DNA from: Bradyrhizobium ottawaense
Lineage (GTDB): Bacteria; Pseudomonadota; Alphaproteobacteria; Rhizobiales; Xanthobacteraceae
Direction: 5' to 3'
Assembly (NCBI RefSeq): GCF_900099825.1
Contig: NZ_LT629693.1
Location: 7,947,001 to 8,011,000 of the forward strand
Length of the DNA: 64,000 nucleotides
Position numbers and translations under genes: made by a program. Below, one piece after another: positions 35,643-44,869 of the stretch. Position 1 is the stretch's first letter; each line of letters begins with the position of its first letter. Under the pieces are notes generated by a model that saw only the letters and a program-made list of their open reading frames with translations, was not told the DNA's origin and did not search any database.

Positions 35643-35895
35643 GGAGTTCTCATGGTTGGCACGGCAGCGTCATTGCGACCGTCGACGCATATTGTGAGCA
35701 CAAATCTTGTGCAGTCAAGCTTCATGCCTACACTTTAGACAGTTCTATCATTTGTGCAAGTGCACTGCAACAAAATCTGCTTTTCCCACAGCTATTGGGA
35801 ATCGCTCTGTTTTTGCGCATTCGGCATGGTAAGGGCTGTGCGCCAGCGAAGGCGCAACCCTGCCCCTCAATCCTTTCCGTCCGTCATTGAGTCCA

Positions 35896-37077
35896 ATGCC
35901 CAAACCCAAGCGTACAGCCGCCATCCTCGTCGCAGCCGGGCGCGGCCTTCGCGCCGGCGCCGGCGGACCCAAGCAATACCGCACCATCGGCGGCCACACC
36001 GTGATCTTCCGCGCCATGGAGGCGTTCTGCCGGCACCCGGACGTGTTCGCCGTGCAGCCGGTGGTGAATCCCGATGACATCGCGATCTTCAACGAGGCCG
36101 TGGCCAGCCTGCGCCATCAGCCGCCGACCAACGGCGGCGCGACGCGTCAGGCCTCGGTGCATGCCGGGCTCGAAGCGCTGGCCGCGGAGAAGCCCGATAT
36201 CGTTTTGATCCACGACGCCGCCCGTCCCTTTGTGACGCCGGCGGTGATTTCGCGCGCGATCGACGCGGCGGAGCGCACCGGCGCCGCGGTCCCGGCGATC
36301 GCCGTTACCGATACGATCAAGCAGGTCGGCGATACCGGCGATGTCGAGGCGACGCCGGACCGCGCGCGGCTGCGGATCGCGCAAACGCCGCAGGCCTTTC
36401 GCTTCGACGTCATCCTCGAGGCCCATCGTCGTGCCGCGCGCGACGGCCGCAGCGATTTCACCGACGACGCGGCGCTCGCCGAGTGGGCGGGATTGACGGT
36501 GGCGACCTTTGAAGGCGATCCTGCGAACATGAAACTGACCACCCCGGAAGACTTCGTCCGCGAGGAAGCCCGCCTCGCCAGCCAGCTCGGCGACATCAGG
36601 ACCGGCACCGGCTATGACGTGCACGCGTTCGGCGATGGCGATCACCTGATGATCTGCGGCGTCCGCGTGCCGCATACGAGAGGCTTTCTCGCCCATTCCG
36701 ACGGCGATGTCGGCCTGCATGCGTTGGTCGACGCCATTCTCGGCGCGCTGGCAGACGGCGACATCGGCTCGCACTTTCCGCCCAGCGATATGAAGTGGAA
36801 GGGTGCTGCGTCCGACAAATTCCTCACTTACGCCATCGAGCGCGTCACCGCCCGCGGCGGCCGGATCGCCAATCTCGAAGTCACGCTGATCTGCGAGCGC
36901 CCGAAGATCGGACCGCTGCGCGACACGATGCGCGCGCGCATCGCCGAGATCACCGGCGTCAACGTCTCGCGCGTCGCCGTCAAGGCGACCACCAGCGAGC
37001 GGCTCGGCTTTACCGGCCGCGAGGAAGGCATTGCCGCGACCGCGAGCGCCACCATCCGTCTTCCCTGGAGCGAATAG
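35896..37077 (+). CDS. ispDF: Bifunctional IspD/IspF enzyme of the MEP isoprenoid pathway
   Basis: 393 residues from ATG 35896. Residues ~1-230 are 2-C-methyl-D-erythritol 4-phosphate cytidylyltransferase ([31 protein letters not shown]). Residues ~235-393 are MECDP synthase ([42 protein letters not shown], metal ligands Asp/His). This fusion is known in alphaproteobacteria; the two activities act two steps apart, with IspE separate. A cinA-family gene follows one base after its stop. Confidence 0.97.
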   Translation: MPKPKRTAAILVAAGRGLRAGAGGPKQYRTIGGHTVIFRAMEAFCRHPDVFAVQPVVNPDDIAIFNEAVASLRHQPPTNGGATRQASVHAGLEALAAEKPDIVLIHDAARPFVTPAVISRAIDAAERTGAAVPAIAVTDTIKQVGDTGDVEATPDRARLRIAQTPQAFRFDVILEAHRRAARDGRSDFTDDAALAEWAGLTVATFEGDPANMKLTTPEDFVREEARLASQLGDIRTGTGYDVHAFGDGDHLMICGVRVPHTRGFLAHSDGDVGLHALVDAILGALADGDIGSHFPPSDMKWKGAASDKFLTYAIERVTARGGRIANLEVTLICERPKIGPLRDTMRARIAEITGVNVSRVAVKATTSERLGFTGREEGIAATASATIRLPWSE

Positions 37078-37078
37078 C

Positions 37079-37681
37079 ATGAGCGGCAGCGACGCCCGCG
37101 CCCTCTCCCGCTCGCTGCTCGACCTGTGCCGGATGCGCAAGCTGACGGTTGCGACCGCTGAATCCTGTACCGGCGGCCTTGTCGCCGGCGCACTGACTGA
37201 CATTCCCGGGTCCTCCGACGTGATCGACCGCGGTTTTGTCACCTATTCCAACGACGCCAAGCGCGCGATGCTCGGCGTCAAGGCGATCACGCTCGCGACC
37301 TTCGGCGCCGTCAGCAAGGAAACCGCCACCGCGATGGCGATCGGCGCGCTGGAACGCGCCGGCGTCGATCTCGCGGTATCCATCACCGGCATCGCCGGCC
37401 CTGGCGGTGCGACGCCGGGCAAGCCGGTCGGCCTGGTGCATTTCGCCGTCGCCGCCCGCGACGGCCGCATCCTGCACCGCGAATGCCGGTTCGGCGCCAT
37501 CGGCCGCACCACCGTGCGCCAGCGCTCCGTGGTCGAGGCCCTGCGCATGCTGATGGAGCTGGCGCGCGGACCGCAGGCGCCGGCCAAGCCGCGCCGCGCG
37601 GCTGCAAGCCGGCTGCGCCCGCGCGTCGCCCGGACGCCCCGGGGCGGCGCCGTCAAGCGCCGTCGCCCGACGCGCGCCTGA
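37079..37681 (+). CDS. CinA-family nicotinamide-nucleotide amidohydrolase domain protein
   Basis: 200 residues. The CinA C-terminal domain is complete: TVATAESCTGGLVAGALTD, FVTYSNDAKRAMLGV, GAVSKETATAMA, ITGIAGPGG..KPVGLVH. In PncC-type proteins it deamidates NMN in pyridine nucleotide salvage. The N-terminal half of full-length CinA is absent, as in PncC. The last ~40 residues are an Arg/Lys/Pro/Ala-rich tail (KPRRAAASRLRPRVARTPRG) not part of the domain. It starts one base after ispDF. Confidence 0.88.
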   Translation: MSGSDARALSRSLLDLCRMRKLTVATAESCTGGLVAGALTDIPGSSDVIDRGFVTYSNDAKRAMLGVKAITLATFGAVSKETATAMAIGALERAGVDLAVSITGIAGPGGATPGKPVGLVHFAVAARDGRILHRECRFGAIGRTTVRQRSVVEALRMLMELARGPQAPAKPRRAAASRLRPRVARTPRGGAVKRRRPTRA

Positions 37682-37684
37682 GCG

Positions 37685-38140
37685 TCAGCCCTTGCCGTAA
37701 ACCACATCGGCGCGTTTCTCGAAGGCTGCCGCAAACCGCTGGAACGCCGCGTCGAACATCGTGCCCATCAGCAGCGCCAGCATCCGGCTCCTGAACTCGT
37801 AGCTCAGGAAAAACCCGACGTCGCAGTCGGTTTCGGACCTCGGCTCGAAGGTCCAGCGGTTTTCCAGATTGCTGAACGGCCCCTTCAGATACTCGACCAT
37901 GATCTTCAGGTTCGGCCGGTCCAGCGTCACCCGGCTGGTGAAGGATTCCCGCACCAGCTTGAACGACACCGTCATGTCGGCGATGACGATCTCGGTGCCG
38001 TCGGGCTTGGGCGTGCGCTGGCGAATCCTGAGCGACTGGCACAGCGGCACGAATTCCGGATAGCGCTCGACGTCGGCGACCAGATCGAACATTTGAGCCG
38101 CGGTGTGATGAACCCGGCGCTTGCTGGAAAATCTCGGCAT
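37685..38140 (-). CDS. RatA / Coq10-like START-domain protein
   Basis: 151 residues: SKRRVHHTAAQMFDLVADVERYPEFVPLCQSLRI, NRWTFEPR..CDVGFFLSYEFRSRMLALLMGTMFD. This is the SRPBCC fold of Coq10/RatA. Coq10 binds and delivers ubiquinone; E. coli RatA was described as a ribosome-association toxin. In alphaproteobacteria the ubiquinone role is more likely. It lies four bases downstream of lipA on the same strand, a conserved pairing, and converges with the cinA-family gene. Confidence 0.88.
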   Translation of the reverse strand: MPRFSSKRRVHHTAAQMFDLVADVERYPEFVPLCQSLRIRQRTPKPDGTEIVIADMTVSFKLVRESFTSRVTLDRPNLKIMVEYLKGPFSNLENRWTFEPRSETDCDVGFFLSYEFRSRMLALLMGTMFDAAFQRFAAAFEKRADVVYGKG

Positions 38141-38144
38141 CGGT

Positions 38145-39104
38145 TCAGCGCGACAGAGCAGCCCGGGCCGCTTGCAGTTTGGCGAAATCGTCGCCGGCGT
38201 GGTGCGACGAGCGCGTCAGCGGGCTCGCCGACACCATCAGGAAACCCTTGGTGTAGGCGACCTTCTCGTAGCCCGCGAATTCATCCGGGGTCACATAACG
38301 CATCACGGCGTGATGCTTGCGGGTCGGCTGCAGATACTGCCCGATGGTGAGAAAGTCGACATCCGCCGAGCGCAGGTCGTCCATCACCTGCAGCACCTCG
38401 TGACGTTCTTCGCCGAGGCCGACCATGATGCCGGACTTGGTGAAGATGGTGGGGTCGATTTCCTTGACCCGCTGCAACAGCCGGATCGAATGGAAGTAGC
38501 GCGCGCCCGGGCGCACCGTCAGATAACGCGACGGCACGGTTTCCAGATTGTGGTTGAACACGTCGGGCTTGGCCTTCGCGACCACTTCGAGCGCGCCTTC
38601 CTTGCGCAGGAAATCCGGGGTGAGGATTTCGATCGTGGTGGTCGGGCAGCGGGCGCGGATGGCGCGGATGGTCTGCGCGAAATGTTCTGCGCCCCCATCG
38701 GCGAGATCGTCGCGATCGACCGAGGTGATGACGATGTGAGCGAGGCCGAGCTTGAAGGTCGCTTCCGCGATATGCTCTGGCTCCGACGCGTCGAGCGCGC
38801 CGGGCATGCCGGTCTTGACGTTGCAGAACGCGCAGGCCCGCGTGCAGGTGTCGCCCATGATCATGAAGGTGGCGTGCTTCTTGTCCCAGCACTCGCCAAT
38901 GTTCGGGCAGCCGGCCTCCTCGCAAACCGTGACGAGGCCGTTCTCCTTGACGATCTTCCGCGTGTCGGCGTAGCCGCGGGTATTCGGCGCGCGGACCCGG
39001 ATCCAGTCCGGTTTCGGCGGCGACAGCGCGTCCGGCCGGTTCACCTTTTCGGGGTGACGCGGACGTACCTGGCTGGTGGAAACGGTATCGACGAGGACGA
39101 CCAT
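38145..39104 (-). CDS. lipA: Lipoyl synthase
   Basis: 319 residues from ATG 39104; a start nine codons earlier is possible but less like relatives. Two Fe-S clusters are visible: auxiliary [12 protein letters not shown] and radical-[16 protein letters not shown], plus the C-terminal SSHHAGDDF with its Ser ligand. It inserts two sulfurs into octanoyl groups on the E2 subunits of 2-oxoacid dehydrogenases and GcvH. Operon with the Coq10-like gene downstream. Confidence 0.97.
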   Translation of the reverse strand: MVVLVDTVSTSQVRPRHPEKVNRPDALSPPKPDWIRVRAPNTRGYADTRKIVKENGLVTVCEEAGCPNIGECWDKKHATFMIMGDTCTRACAFCNVKTGMPGALDASEPEHIAEATFKLGLAHIVITSVDRDDLADGGAEHFAQTIRAIRARCPTTTIEILTPDFLRKEGALEVVAKAKPDVFNHNLETVPSRYLTVRPGARYFHSIRLLQRVKEIDPTIFTKSGIMVGLGEERHEVLQVMDDLRSADVDFLTIGQYLQPTRKHHAVMRYVTPDEFAGYEKVAYTKGFLMVSASPLTRSSHHAGDDFAKLQAARAALSR

Positions 39105-39235
39105 GTTCAGTCCGGCAAATGGCGAGAACATCTAGCTAATCGGTGTCGCCCATTGCTGCAACCCTCGCCGAGGCTAGCAGAAACGTGCAAGATATTGCCA
39201 GTTTTCATCTGTTCCACAGCGATTCTTAACCTGAA

Positions 39236-39841
39236 ATGGCTCGAAGTCCCAAGACGGCCGCTGCCGCCGCCCACAGCCTCGGCAAGCCGCTGAAGCGCTC
39301 GTTTTTCGCCCGCGGTGTGCTCGAGGTCGCCCCCGACCTGATTGGGGCGACGCTGCTGTTGGACGGCGTCGGCGGCATCATTGTCGAGGTCGAGGCCTAT
39401 CACCATACCGAACCGGCCGCGCATTCCTTCAATGGGCCGACGCCGCGCAATCTGGTGATGTTCGGGCCAGCAGGCTTTTCCTACGTCTACCGCTCCTACG
39501 GCATCCACTGGTGCGTGAATTTCGTCTGCGAAAAGGCAGGCTCGGCCAGTGCCGTGCTGATCCGCGCGCTGGAGCCAACCCACGGCATTCCGGCGATGCG
39601 CCGCCGCCGCGGCCTGCATGACGAGCGGTCGCTGTGTTCCGGCCCCGGCAAACTCTGCGAAGCGCTCGGCATCACCATCGCGCACAGCGGGCTGCCGCTC
39701 GATATCCCGCCGTTCGCGCTGCATGCGCGTGTGGGCAAGCCCGAGATCGTTACGGGGTTGCGGATCGGGATAACAAAGGCGGTCGATCTGCCGTGGCGGT
39801 ATGGGTTGAAGGGATCGAAGTTTCTGAGCAAGCGGTTTTGA
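39236..39841 (+). CDS. mpg: 3-methyladenine DNA glycosylase (AAG/MPG type)
   Basis: 201 residues: [68 protein letters not shown] and [14 protein letters not shown] follow the MPG/AAG fold, with the active-site Glu in VEVEAY and the intercalating Tyr. It removes alkylated purines in base-excision repair. Divergent from lipA, followed by a palindromic repeat. Confidence 0.94.
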   Translation: MARSPKTAAAAAHSLGKPLKRSFFARGVLEVAPDLIGATLLLDGVGGIIVEVEAYHHTEPAAHSFNGPTPRNLVMFGPAGFSYVYRSYGIHWCVNFVCEKAGSASAVLIRALEPTHGIPAMRRRRGLHDERSLCSGPGKLCEALGITIAHSGLPLDIPPFALHARVGKPEIVTGLRIGITKAVDLPWRYGLKGSKFLSKRF

Positions 39842-39868
39842 CAACATGAAGATGGGGCTCCTGAGACC

Positions 39869-39951
39869 GTCATTGCGAGCGAAGCGAAGCAATCCATCAC
39901 GCCGCGAAAAGAAAGAATGGATTGCTTCGTCGCTCCGCTCCTCGCAATGAC
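39869..39951. repeat. Palindromic intergenic repeat, GTCATTGCGAGCGAAGCGAAGC family
   Basis: The left arm (39869-39897) begins GTCATTGCGAGCGAAGCG and ends CAATCCAT; the right arm (39917-39951) is its imperfect reverse complement with a few extra bases in the GCGGAGCG part. The element forms a long stem after the glycosylase gene. Very similar GTCATTGCGAG..GAAGCAATCC elements are dispersed in many proteobacteria including Bradyrhizobium. Confidence 0.85.
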
Positions 39952-40177
39952 GTTGATAGACCCGATACGACTTCACGATCTCGCGGCGCGATGCGCCCGA
40001 AGTTTTGCATTTCGTTGTCCCTCCTGAGAACAGAGGGCGCGGGGAAGACCGGGTGCGCGCTGCGCAGGGAGCGAAATGAATCCATTATTGCGCGCGTCCG
40101 CGAAGCAGTGCATGGGGCCTCCCGCCGAAATGATTGAGAACAAGTGCGTCAAGTCGGACGCAACGGGCAAGCGCCCG
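39952..40177. other. Intergenic stretch, probable second dispersed repeat, no gene
   Basis: After the palindromic repeat, ~39982-40065 (CGCGATGCGCCCGAAGTTTT, then a GAGGGCGCGGGGAAG and GGGTGCGCGCTGC part) matches, from memory, another non-coding repeat common in Bradyrhizobium genomes. No ORF with a ribosome site is seen. The VOC gene ends at 40178. Confidence 0.35.
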
Positions 40178-40564
40178 TCACACCGCGTGGTGGCAGACCG
40201 CTTCGATCCGGTTGCCGTCGGGGTCACGCAGGAACGCCGCGTAGTAGGAGGCGTGGTAGTCGCGCAGGCCCGGCGCGCCGTCGTCGGTGCCGCCGGTCGC
40301 GATGCCGGCGTCCCAGAACGCATCGACCTGGGTTCGCCACTTCGCCTTGAAGCACCAGTGGCGGCCGAAGGCGTCCTCGGGCTTCGCGCCCTTGCGGATG
40401 GTGAGATAGACGCGGTCGGGATACGCGGCGCGTGCCCGCTCGCCATAGCCGAGCCAGTCATCACGGCGACCGACCTTGACGACGTCGAGCGTCTTCATGA
40501 TCGCGTCGTAGAACCGCTCGGCGGCGGCTATGTCGGAAACCGTGATGGAGACGTGGTCGAGCAT
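40178..40564 (-). CDS. VOC (glyoxalase/bleomycin-resistance) superfamily protein
   Basis: 128 residues from ATG 40564, 15 bp after the valS stop, with GAGG before it. Paired beta-alpha-beta-beta-beta modules are seen: MLDHVSITVSDIAAAERFYDAIM at the start and YYAAFLRDPDGNRIEAVCHH at the end. His, Glu positions typical of metal ligands are present (DHVS, RIEAV). Substrate unknown; lactoylglutathione lyase-like dioxygenases and resistance proteins share this fold. Co-transcribed with valS. Confidence 0.85.
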   Translation of the reverse strand: MLDHVSITVSDIAAAERFYDAIMKTLDVVKVGRRDDWLGYGERARAAYPDRVYLTIRKGAKPEDAFGRHWCFKAKWRTQVDAFWDAGIATGGTDDGAPGLRDYHASYYAAFLRDPDGNRIEAVCHHAV

Positions 40565-40578
40565 TCGATAGGCCTCGT

Positions 40579-43440
40579 TCAAGACGCCTTCTTCAGCCGC
40601 TCCAGCGCCTCGAGGATCCTGGCCTTGCGCGCCACCGCGGCCTCGCGCTTTTCCTTTTCCTCTTCGACAATCTCGTCGGGCGCGTTGGCGACGAATTTCT
40701 CGTTGCCGAGCTTGGCGTCGACGCGCTTGATGTCGGCGTCGGCCTTGACGATCTCCTTGTCGAGCCGGGCCTTCTCGGCGGCAAGATCGATCACGCCCTT
40801 CAGCGGCAGCGCCACGACTTCGCCACGCACCAATAACTGCACCGCGCCTTCCGGCGGGCGGTCGGCGAAGGAAATATCGGCAAGGCGCGACATCCGCTTG
40901 ACGACGTCGTTCCAGCGCTGGGCGCGCTCTTTTGTCTCGGCCGATGCGCCCGAGAGCACCAGCGGCGTCAGCGTCGCCGGTGCAATGTTCATTTCAGCGC
41001 GCACCGAGCGAATCGCGGTGACGAGATCGACCACCCAGCCGATTTCGGCTTCCGCGGCCGGATCGCTGAAATCGCCGGCATCGAGCGCGCGGATGACGGG
41101 CGGAATGATCGCGTCGCTCGGGCTCGCGATCGCTATTCCGGCCAGTTGCTCGGCGGACAGACCCTTGCGCGGCCATTCCGCCAGCACCAGGAGGCCGTCG
41201 CGCTTGGCCGTCACCGCCCAAAGTTCTTCGGTGATGAAGGGCATGAACGGATGCAGCAGCTTGAGGATCTCGTCGCGCGCCCAGGCGACCATGGCGCGAG
41301 TCTCGGCCTTGGCGGCGCCCTCCTCGCCCATCAGCACCGGCTTCGCCAGTTCGAGATACCAGTCGCAATAGACGTTCCAGACGAAACGGTACATCGCACC
41401 GGCGGCATCGTTGAAGCGATAGGCCTCGATCGCCTCGGTGACCTCGCGCGTGGCGCGCGACGTTTCGTGCGCGATCCAGCGGTTCAGGGTCTCCTTGGCA
41501 TCATGCGCATTGAAACCGGCAGGTTGCTCGCAGCCGTTCATCTCGGCAAAGCGGCAGGCGTTCCACAGCTTGGTCGCGAAATTGCGATTGGTTTCGACGA
41601 GCTGCGGCGACAGCTTGATATCGTGGCTGTGGGCCGCCCCGCGCGCCAGCGCAAAGCGCAGCGCGTCGGCGCCGAAGTCGTCGATGACGCCCAGGGGATC
41701 GATAACGTTGCCTTTCGACTTCGACATCTTGGCGCCCTTCTCGTCACGGACGAGACGGTGGATATAGACCGTCGAGAACGGCGCCTCCTTCATGAAGTGG
41801 AGGCTCATCATCATCATGCGGGCGACCCAGAAGAAGATGATGTCCCAGCCGGTGACGAGCACGTTGGTCGGGTAGTAGCGGCCCACCTCCGGCGTATTGT
41901 CGGGCCAACCGAGCGTCGAGAACGGCCACAGGCCCGACGAGAACCAGGTGTCGAGCACGTCCTCGTCCCTGACAATAAAACCTTCGCGCTTGGCAGGGTC
42001 CTGCGCCATCTCCTCGCCCTGCTCCGGCGTGATGACTTCCTGCTCGACGTAATAGCCGAGCGCGTGACCGACGGCTTCCTCCTCGGTTTCGGCGACGAAC
42101 ACCTTGCCGTCGGGCCCGTACCAGGCCGGGATCTGATGGCCCCACCAGAGCTGGCGCGAGATGCACCAGGGCTGGATGTTTTCCATCCACTCGAAATAGG
42201 TCTTTTCCCAGTTCTTCGGCACGAACGTCGTCGCGCCCGAGCGCACGGCGGCAATGGCCGGCTGCGCCATGGTCTTGGCGTCGACATACCACTGGTCGGT
42301 CAGATAGGGCTCGAGCACGGTGCCGGAGCGGTCGCCGTGCGGCACCATATGCGTGTTGGGCTCGATCTTTTCGAGGAAGCCGAACTCCTCCAGCCGCGTG
42401 ACGATCCGCTTGCGTGCGGCAAAGCGTTCGACCTTGTTGAGCTCCTCGGCCAATTCGCTCGCCCCTTCCGGCAAGCCGCGCAGATAATCCTCGTTGCCGA
42501 CAAGGGCGAGACAGCCCTCCTGATCGAGCACACTGATCCGCGGCAGGCCGTGTCGCTTGCCGACCTCGAAGTCGTTGAAGTCGTGCGCCGGCGTGATCTT
42601 GACCGCGCCGGAGCCTTTTTCCGGATCGGCATAGTCGTCGCCGATGATCGGAATCCGACGGCCGACCAGCGGCAGGATCACATGCTGGCCGATCAGATGC
42701 CCAAGGCGCTCGTTCTCCGGATGCACCGCGACCGCGGTATCGCCCAGCATCGTCTCGGGGCGCGTGGTCGCGACCACGATGAAGGTCGTGGGATCGTCCG
42801 GATTGAAGCTCTTGCCCTCGATCGGGTAGCGCAGGTGCCACAGGCTGCCCTTGACCTCGATCTGCTGCACTTCGAGATCGGAGATCGCGGTGAGCAGTTT
42901 CGTATCCCAGTTGACCAGCCGCTTGTCCTTGTAGATCAGGCCTTCTCGGTGCAGTTCGACGAACACCTTGACGACGGCGCGCGACAGCCCTTCGTCCATG
43001 GTGAAGCGTTCGCGCGACCAGTCACAGGACGCTCCGAGCCGCTTGAGCTGGTTGACGATGACGCCGCCGCTTTCGGCCTTCCACTGCCAGATGCGTTCGA
43101 GGAATTTGGCGCGTCCCATGTCGCGCCGGCCCGGCTCCTGCCGTTCCATCAACTGCCGCTCGACCACCATCTGGGTGGCGATGCCGGCGTGGTCCGTGCC
43201 GGGCTGCCACAGCACGTCGCGGCCGCGCATCCGCTCGAAGCGGCAGAGAATATCCTGCAGCGTGTTGTTGAGCGCGTGGCCCATGTGCAGCGAGCCGGTG
43301 ACGTTCGGTGGCGGGATCACGATGGTGAACGGTGCCGCGTCTTTGCGTTCGGGACGGCCGGCCTTGAACGCGCCGCTCGCCTCCCAGATGGCGGACATGC
43401 GGCTTTCGATATCGGCGGGCTGGTAGTTTTTCTCGATCAT
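40579..43440 (-). CDS. valS: Valyl-tRNA synthetase
   Basis: 953 residues from ATG 43440. HIGH motif in GSLHMGHALN, KMSKS in GAKMSKSKGNVIDP, the CP1 editing domain (TTRPETMLGDTAVAVHP, AHDFNDFEVGKRH), anticodon-binding domain, and C-terminal coiled coil (EKARLDKEIVKADADIKRVD). Charges tRNA-Val and edits Thr. It follows popZ by 240 bp on the same strand, the usual alphaproteobacterial order. Confidence 0.97.
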   Translation of the reverse strand: MIEKNYQPADIESRMSAIWEASGAFKAGRPERKDAAPFTIVIPPPNVTGSLHMGHALNNTLQDILCRFERMRGRDVLWQPGTDHAGIATQMVVERQLMERQEPGRRDMGRAKFLERIWQWKAESGGVIVNQLKRLGASCDWSRERFTMDEGLSRAVVKVFVELHREGLIYKDKRLVNWDTKLLTAISDLEVQQIEVKGSLWHLRYPIEGKSFNPDDPTTFIVVATTRPETMLGDTAVAVHPENERLGHLIGQHVILPLVGRRIPIIGDDYADPEKGSGAVKITPAHDFNDFEVGKRHGLPRISVLDQEGCLALVGNEDYLRGLPEGASELAEELNKVERFAARKRIVTRLEEFGFLEKIEPNTHMVPHGDRSGTVLEPYLTDQWYVDAKTMAQPAIAAVRSGATTFVPKNWEKTYFEWMENIQPWCISRQLWWGHQIPAWYGPDGKVFVAETEEEAVGHALGYYVEQEVITPEQGEEMAQDPAKREGFIVRDEDVLDTWFSSGLWPFSTLGWPDNTPEVGRYYPTNVLVTGWDIIFFWVARMMMMSLHFMKEAPFSTVYIHRLVRDEKGAKMSKSKGNVIDPLGVIDDFGADALRFALARGAAHSHDIKLSPQLVETNRNFATKLWNACRFAEMNGCEQPAGFNAHDAKETLNRWIAHETSRATREVTEAIEAYRFNDAAGAMYRFVWNVYCDWYLELAKPVLMGEEGAAKAETRAMVAWARDEILKLLHPFMPFITEELWAVTAKRDGLLVLAEWPRKGLSAEQLAGIAIASPSDAIIPPVIRALDAGDFSDPAAEAEIGWVVDLVTAIRSVRAEMNIAPATLTPLVLSGASAETKERAQRWNDVVKRMSRLADISFADRPPEGAVQLLVRGEVVALPLKGVIDLAAEKARLDKEIVKADADIKRVDAKLGNEKFVANAPDEIVEEEKEKREAAVARKARILEALERLKKAS

Positions 43441-43680
43441 GACAACGCTGTTGAATCTGGAGGGTATTTTGGACCGCCATCTCACCCGGCCAGCGGGCAA
43501 GAAAACGCGTCAAAACAATGAGCTAGCGCCCGATTTGGATGTGGACGGAACCGAACAGGTCCCTAGAAAGCCACTGCGAAGCCGCAAGTCAACCTGACCG
43601 GCTGCAAGAAGCCGCAATAAAGCCCTTCGGAGTGGCTGAATCAGGGCCGGAACCGGCGGCGCGGCCGGCTCCGTGAGGCG

Positions 43681-44463
43681 CTAGCGCCCGCGTGAAACCC
43701 GTTCGATCTCGGCCTTGACGATCCGCTCCACCAATCCCGGCAGATTGTCGTCGAGCCAGGATTTCAGCATCGGCCGCAGCATTTCCTTGACCAGGTCTTC
43801 CAGCGTCCGCGCGTTGTTGCTCAGCACGGTATTGGCCAACGAATTGAAGGCGGATTCGACCGCCGAAACGGTCGAGTGCGACAGGATCTGCTGCTGCGGC
43901 GGTGCAGGTGCGCTTTCAAACGGCGGCGGCTCGTAGGTCGGCCGTCGGTGCAACGCCCTGGCGGCTGTGCTCTCGGTAAATTCGAGATCGTCCTGCGGGT
44001 CTATCTTGTGGAACGAAGCAGACTGGAGAGCTGATGGCACCGGGTCCGGCAATGCCATTTCGTCGGTGAGCTCGAACACGTCGGATTCGGGCTGGGCTTC
44101 GGGCTGCGCCGGCCTGATGTCGGCCTCGGGCGTTGCTGCGTCGAGGCTGGCCAGCATCGCATCGATGTCATCCTGATTGTTGCTCACGGCCGGCTCGGGC
44201 GCAGGCGGCGGCGCGGGCTTGGCCACGGCAGCAGGCTTAGGCGCCGGAGCAATCGCCGACGGCGGGATATCCTTCATCGCGGGCTTTGCCGGCGCCTCCG
44301 GCTTGGCGGCCGCGGGCGGGCTGGCGGGCTTTGCTGCCGGCTTCTCGGCAGACGCGGGCTTTTCGGCAGAAGCAGGCTTGGCCTCGTCGTCGGCAATGAT
44401 GCGACGGATCGACGCCAGAATCTCCTCCATCGAGGGCTCTTGGACCTTTGCAGGTTGCGTCAT
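43681..44463 (-). CDS. popZ: Polar organizing protein PopZ family (DUF2497)
   Basis: 260 residues. The N-terminal helix EPSMEEILASIRRIIADDE and the C-terminal helix block (LEDLVKEMLRPMLKSWLDDNLPGLVERIVKAEIERVSRG) are both diagnostic for PopZ. Between them is a ~150-residue Pro/Ala/Glu-rich disordered linker containing a short duplication (PASAEKPASAEKPA). PopZ self-assembles at cell poles through the C-terminal helices and binds ParB and other clients through the N-terminal helix. tolC-popZ-valS is a conserved alphaproteobacterial order. Confidence 0.92.
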   Translation of the reverse strand: MTQPAKVQEPSMEEILASIRRIIADDEAKPASAEKPASAEKPAAKPASPPAAAKPEAPAKPAMKDIPPSAIAPAPKPAAVAKPAPPPAPEPAVSNNQDDIDAMLASLDAATPEADIRPAQPEAQPESDVFELTDEMALPDPVPSALQSASFHKIDPQDDLEFTESTAARALHRRPTYEPPPFESAPAPPQQQILSHSTVSAVESAFNSLANTVLSNNARTLEDLVKEMLRPMLKSWLDDNLPGLVERIVKAEIERVSRGR

Positions 44464-44869
44464 CTCCGACTCCACATCGAAACCAAATTACACCAAGCCA
44501 GGAAGGATTTTCCGGTTCCGGATGTGCAGGCCGGGATTTTCATCGCGCAAGCCCGACTTGTCCCCAGATCAGGCCCGCCCGAATGCATCGCGCAGGCGTC
44601 CCGCTCCCCCAAGGTTACCCCCAGGCTACCCGGCGTGCGGCCGTGAGATGGAAAAAACGCGGCGCGAATCGCTCAGCTCACCCAGAGAACGGTACGTCAT
44701 GCCGATAAATATTTGCAAGCAAACGCGCCGGGCGGATGCCGCCGGGCGAGAATTCATTCCGCGTGCGCCGTAATGCTACGGGAGTGGTGATGCTGCTGCG
44801 AGCGTGAACGCCGCGGCGAGTGTGAACGTCGCAACGAGCGTGAAGCCGCTGCGAGCGCAAACGCTGATA
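44464..44869. other. Intergenic region between popZ and tolC, no gene
   Basis: About 400 bp. The part next to popZ should hold its promoter. A plus-strand 24-codon frame at 44699-44773 has no convincing ribosome site. The part next to the tolC stop holds a short tandem repeat, listed separately. Confidence 0.45.
44796..44866. repeat. Four degenerate 18-bp tandem repeats just after tolC
   Basis: Units begin at 44796 (CTGCGAGCGTGAACGCCG), 44814, 44832 (17 bp) and 44849, each a variant of CTGCGAGCGTGAACGCCG. The array ends four bases beyond the tolC stop. The 18-bp period keeps a reading frame. Not coding as far as I can tell; may be slippage-derived or a protein-binding array. Confidence 0.65.

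Noticed and set aside
41146..43521. 791-codon plus-strand frame opposite valS
   Set aside because: Pure antisense shadow of a perfectly conserved valyl-tRNA synthetase.
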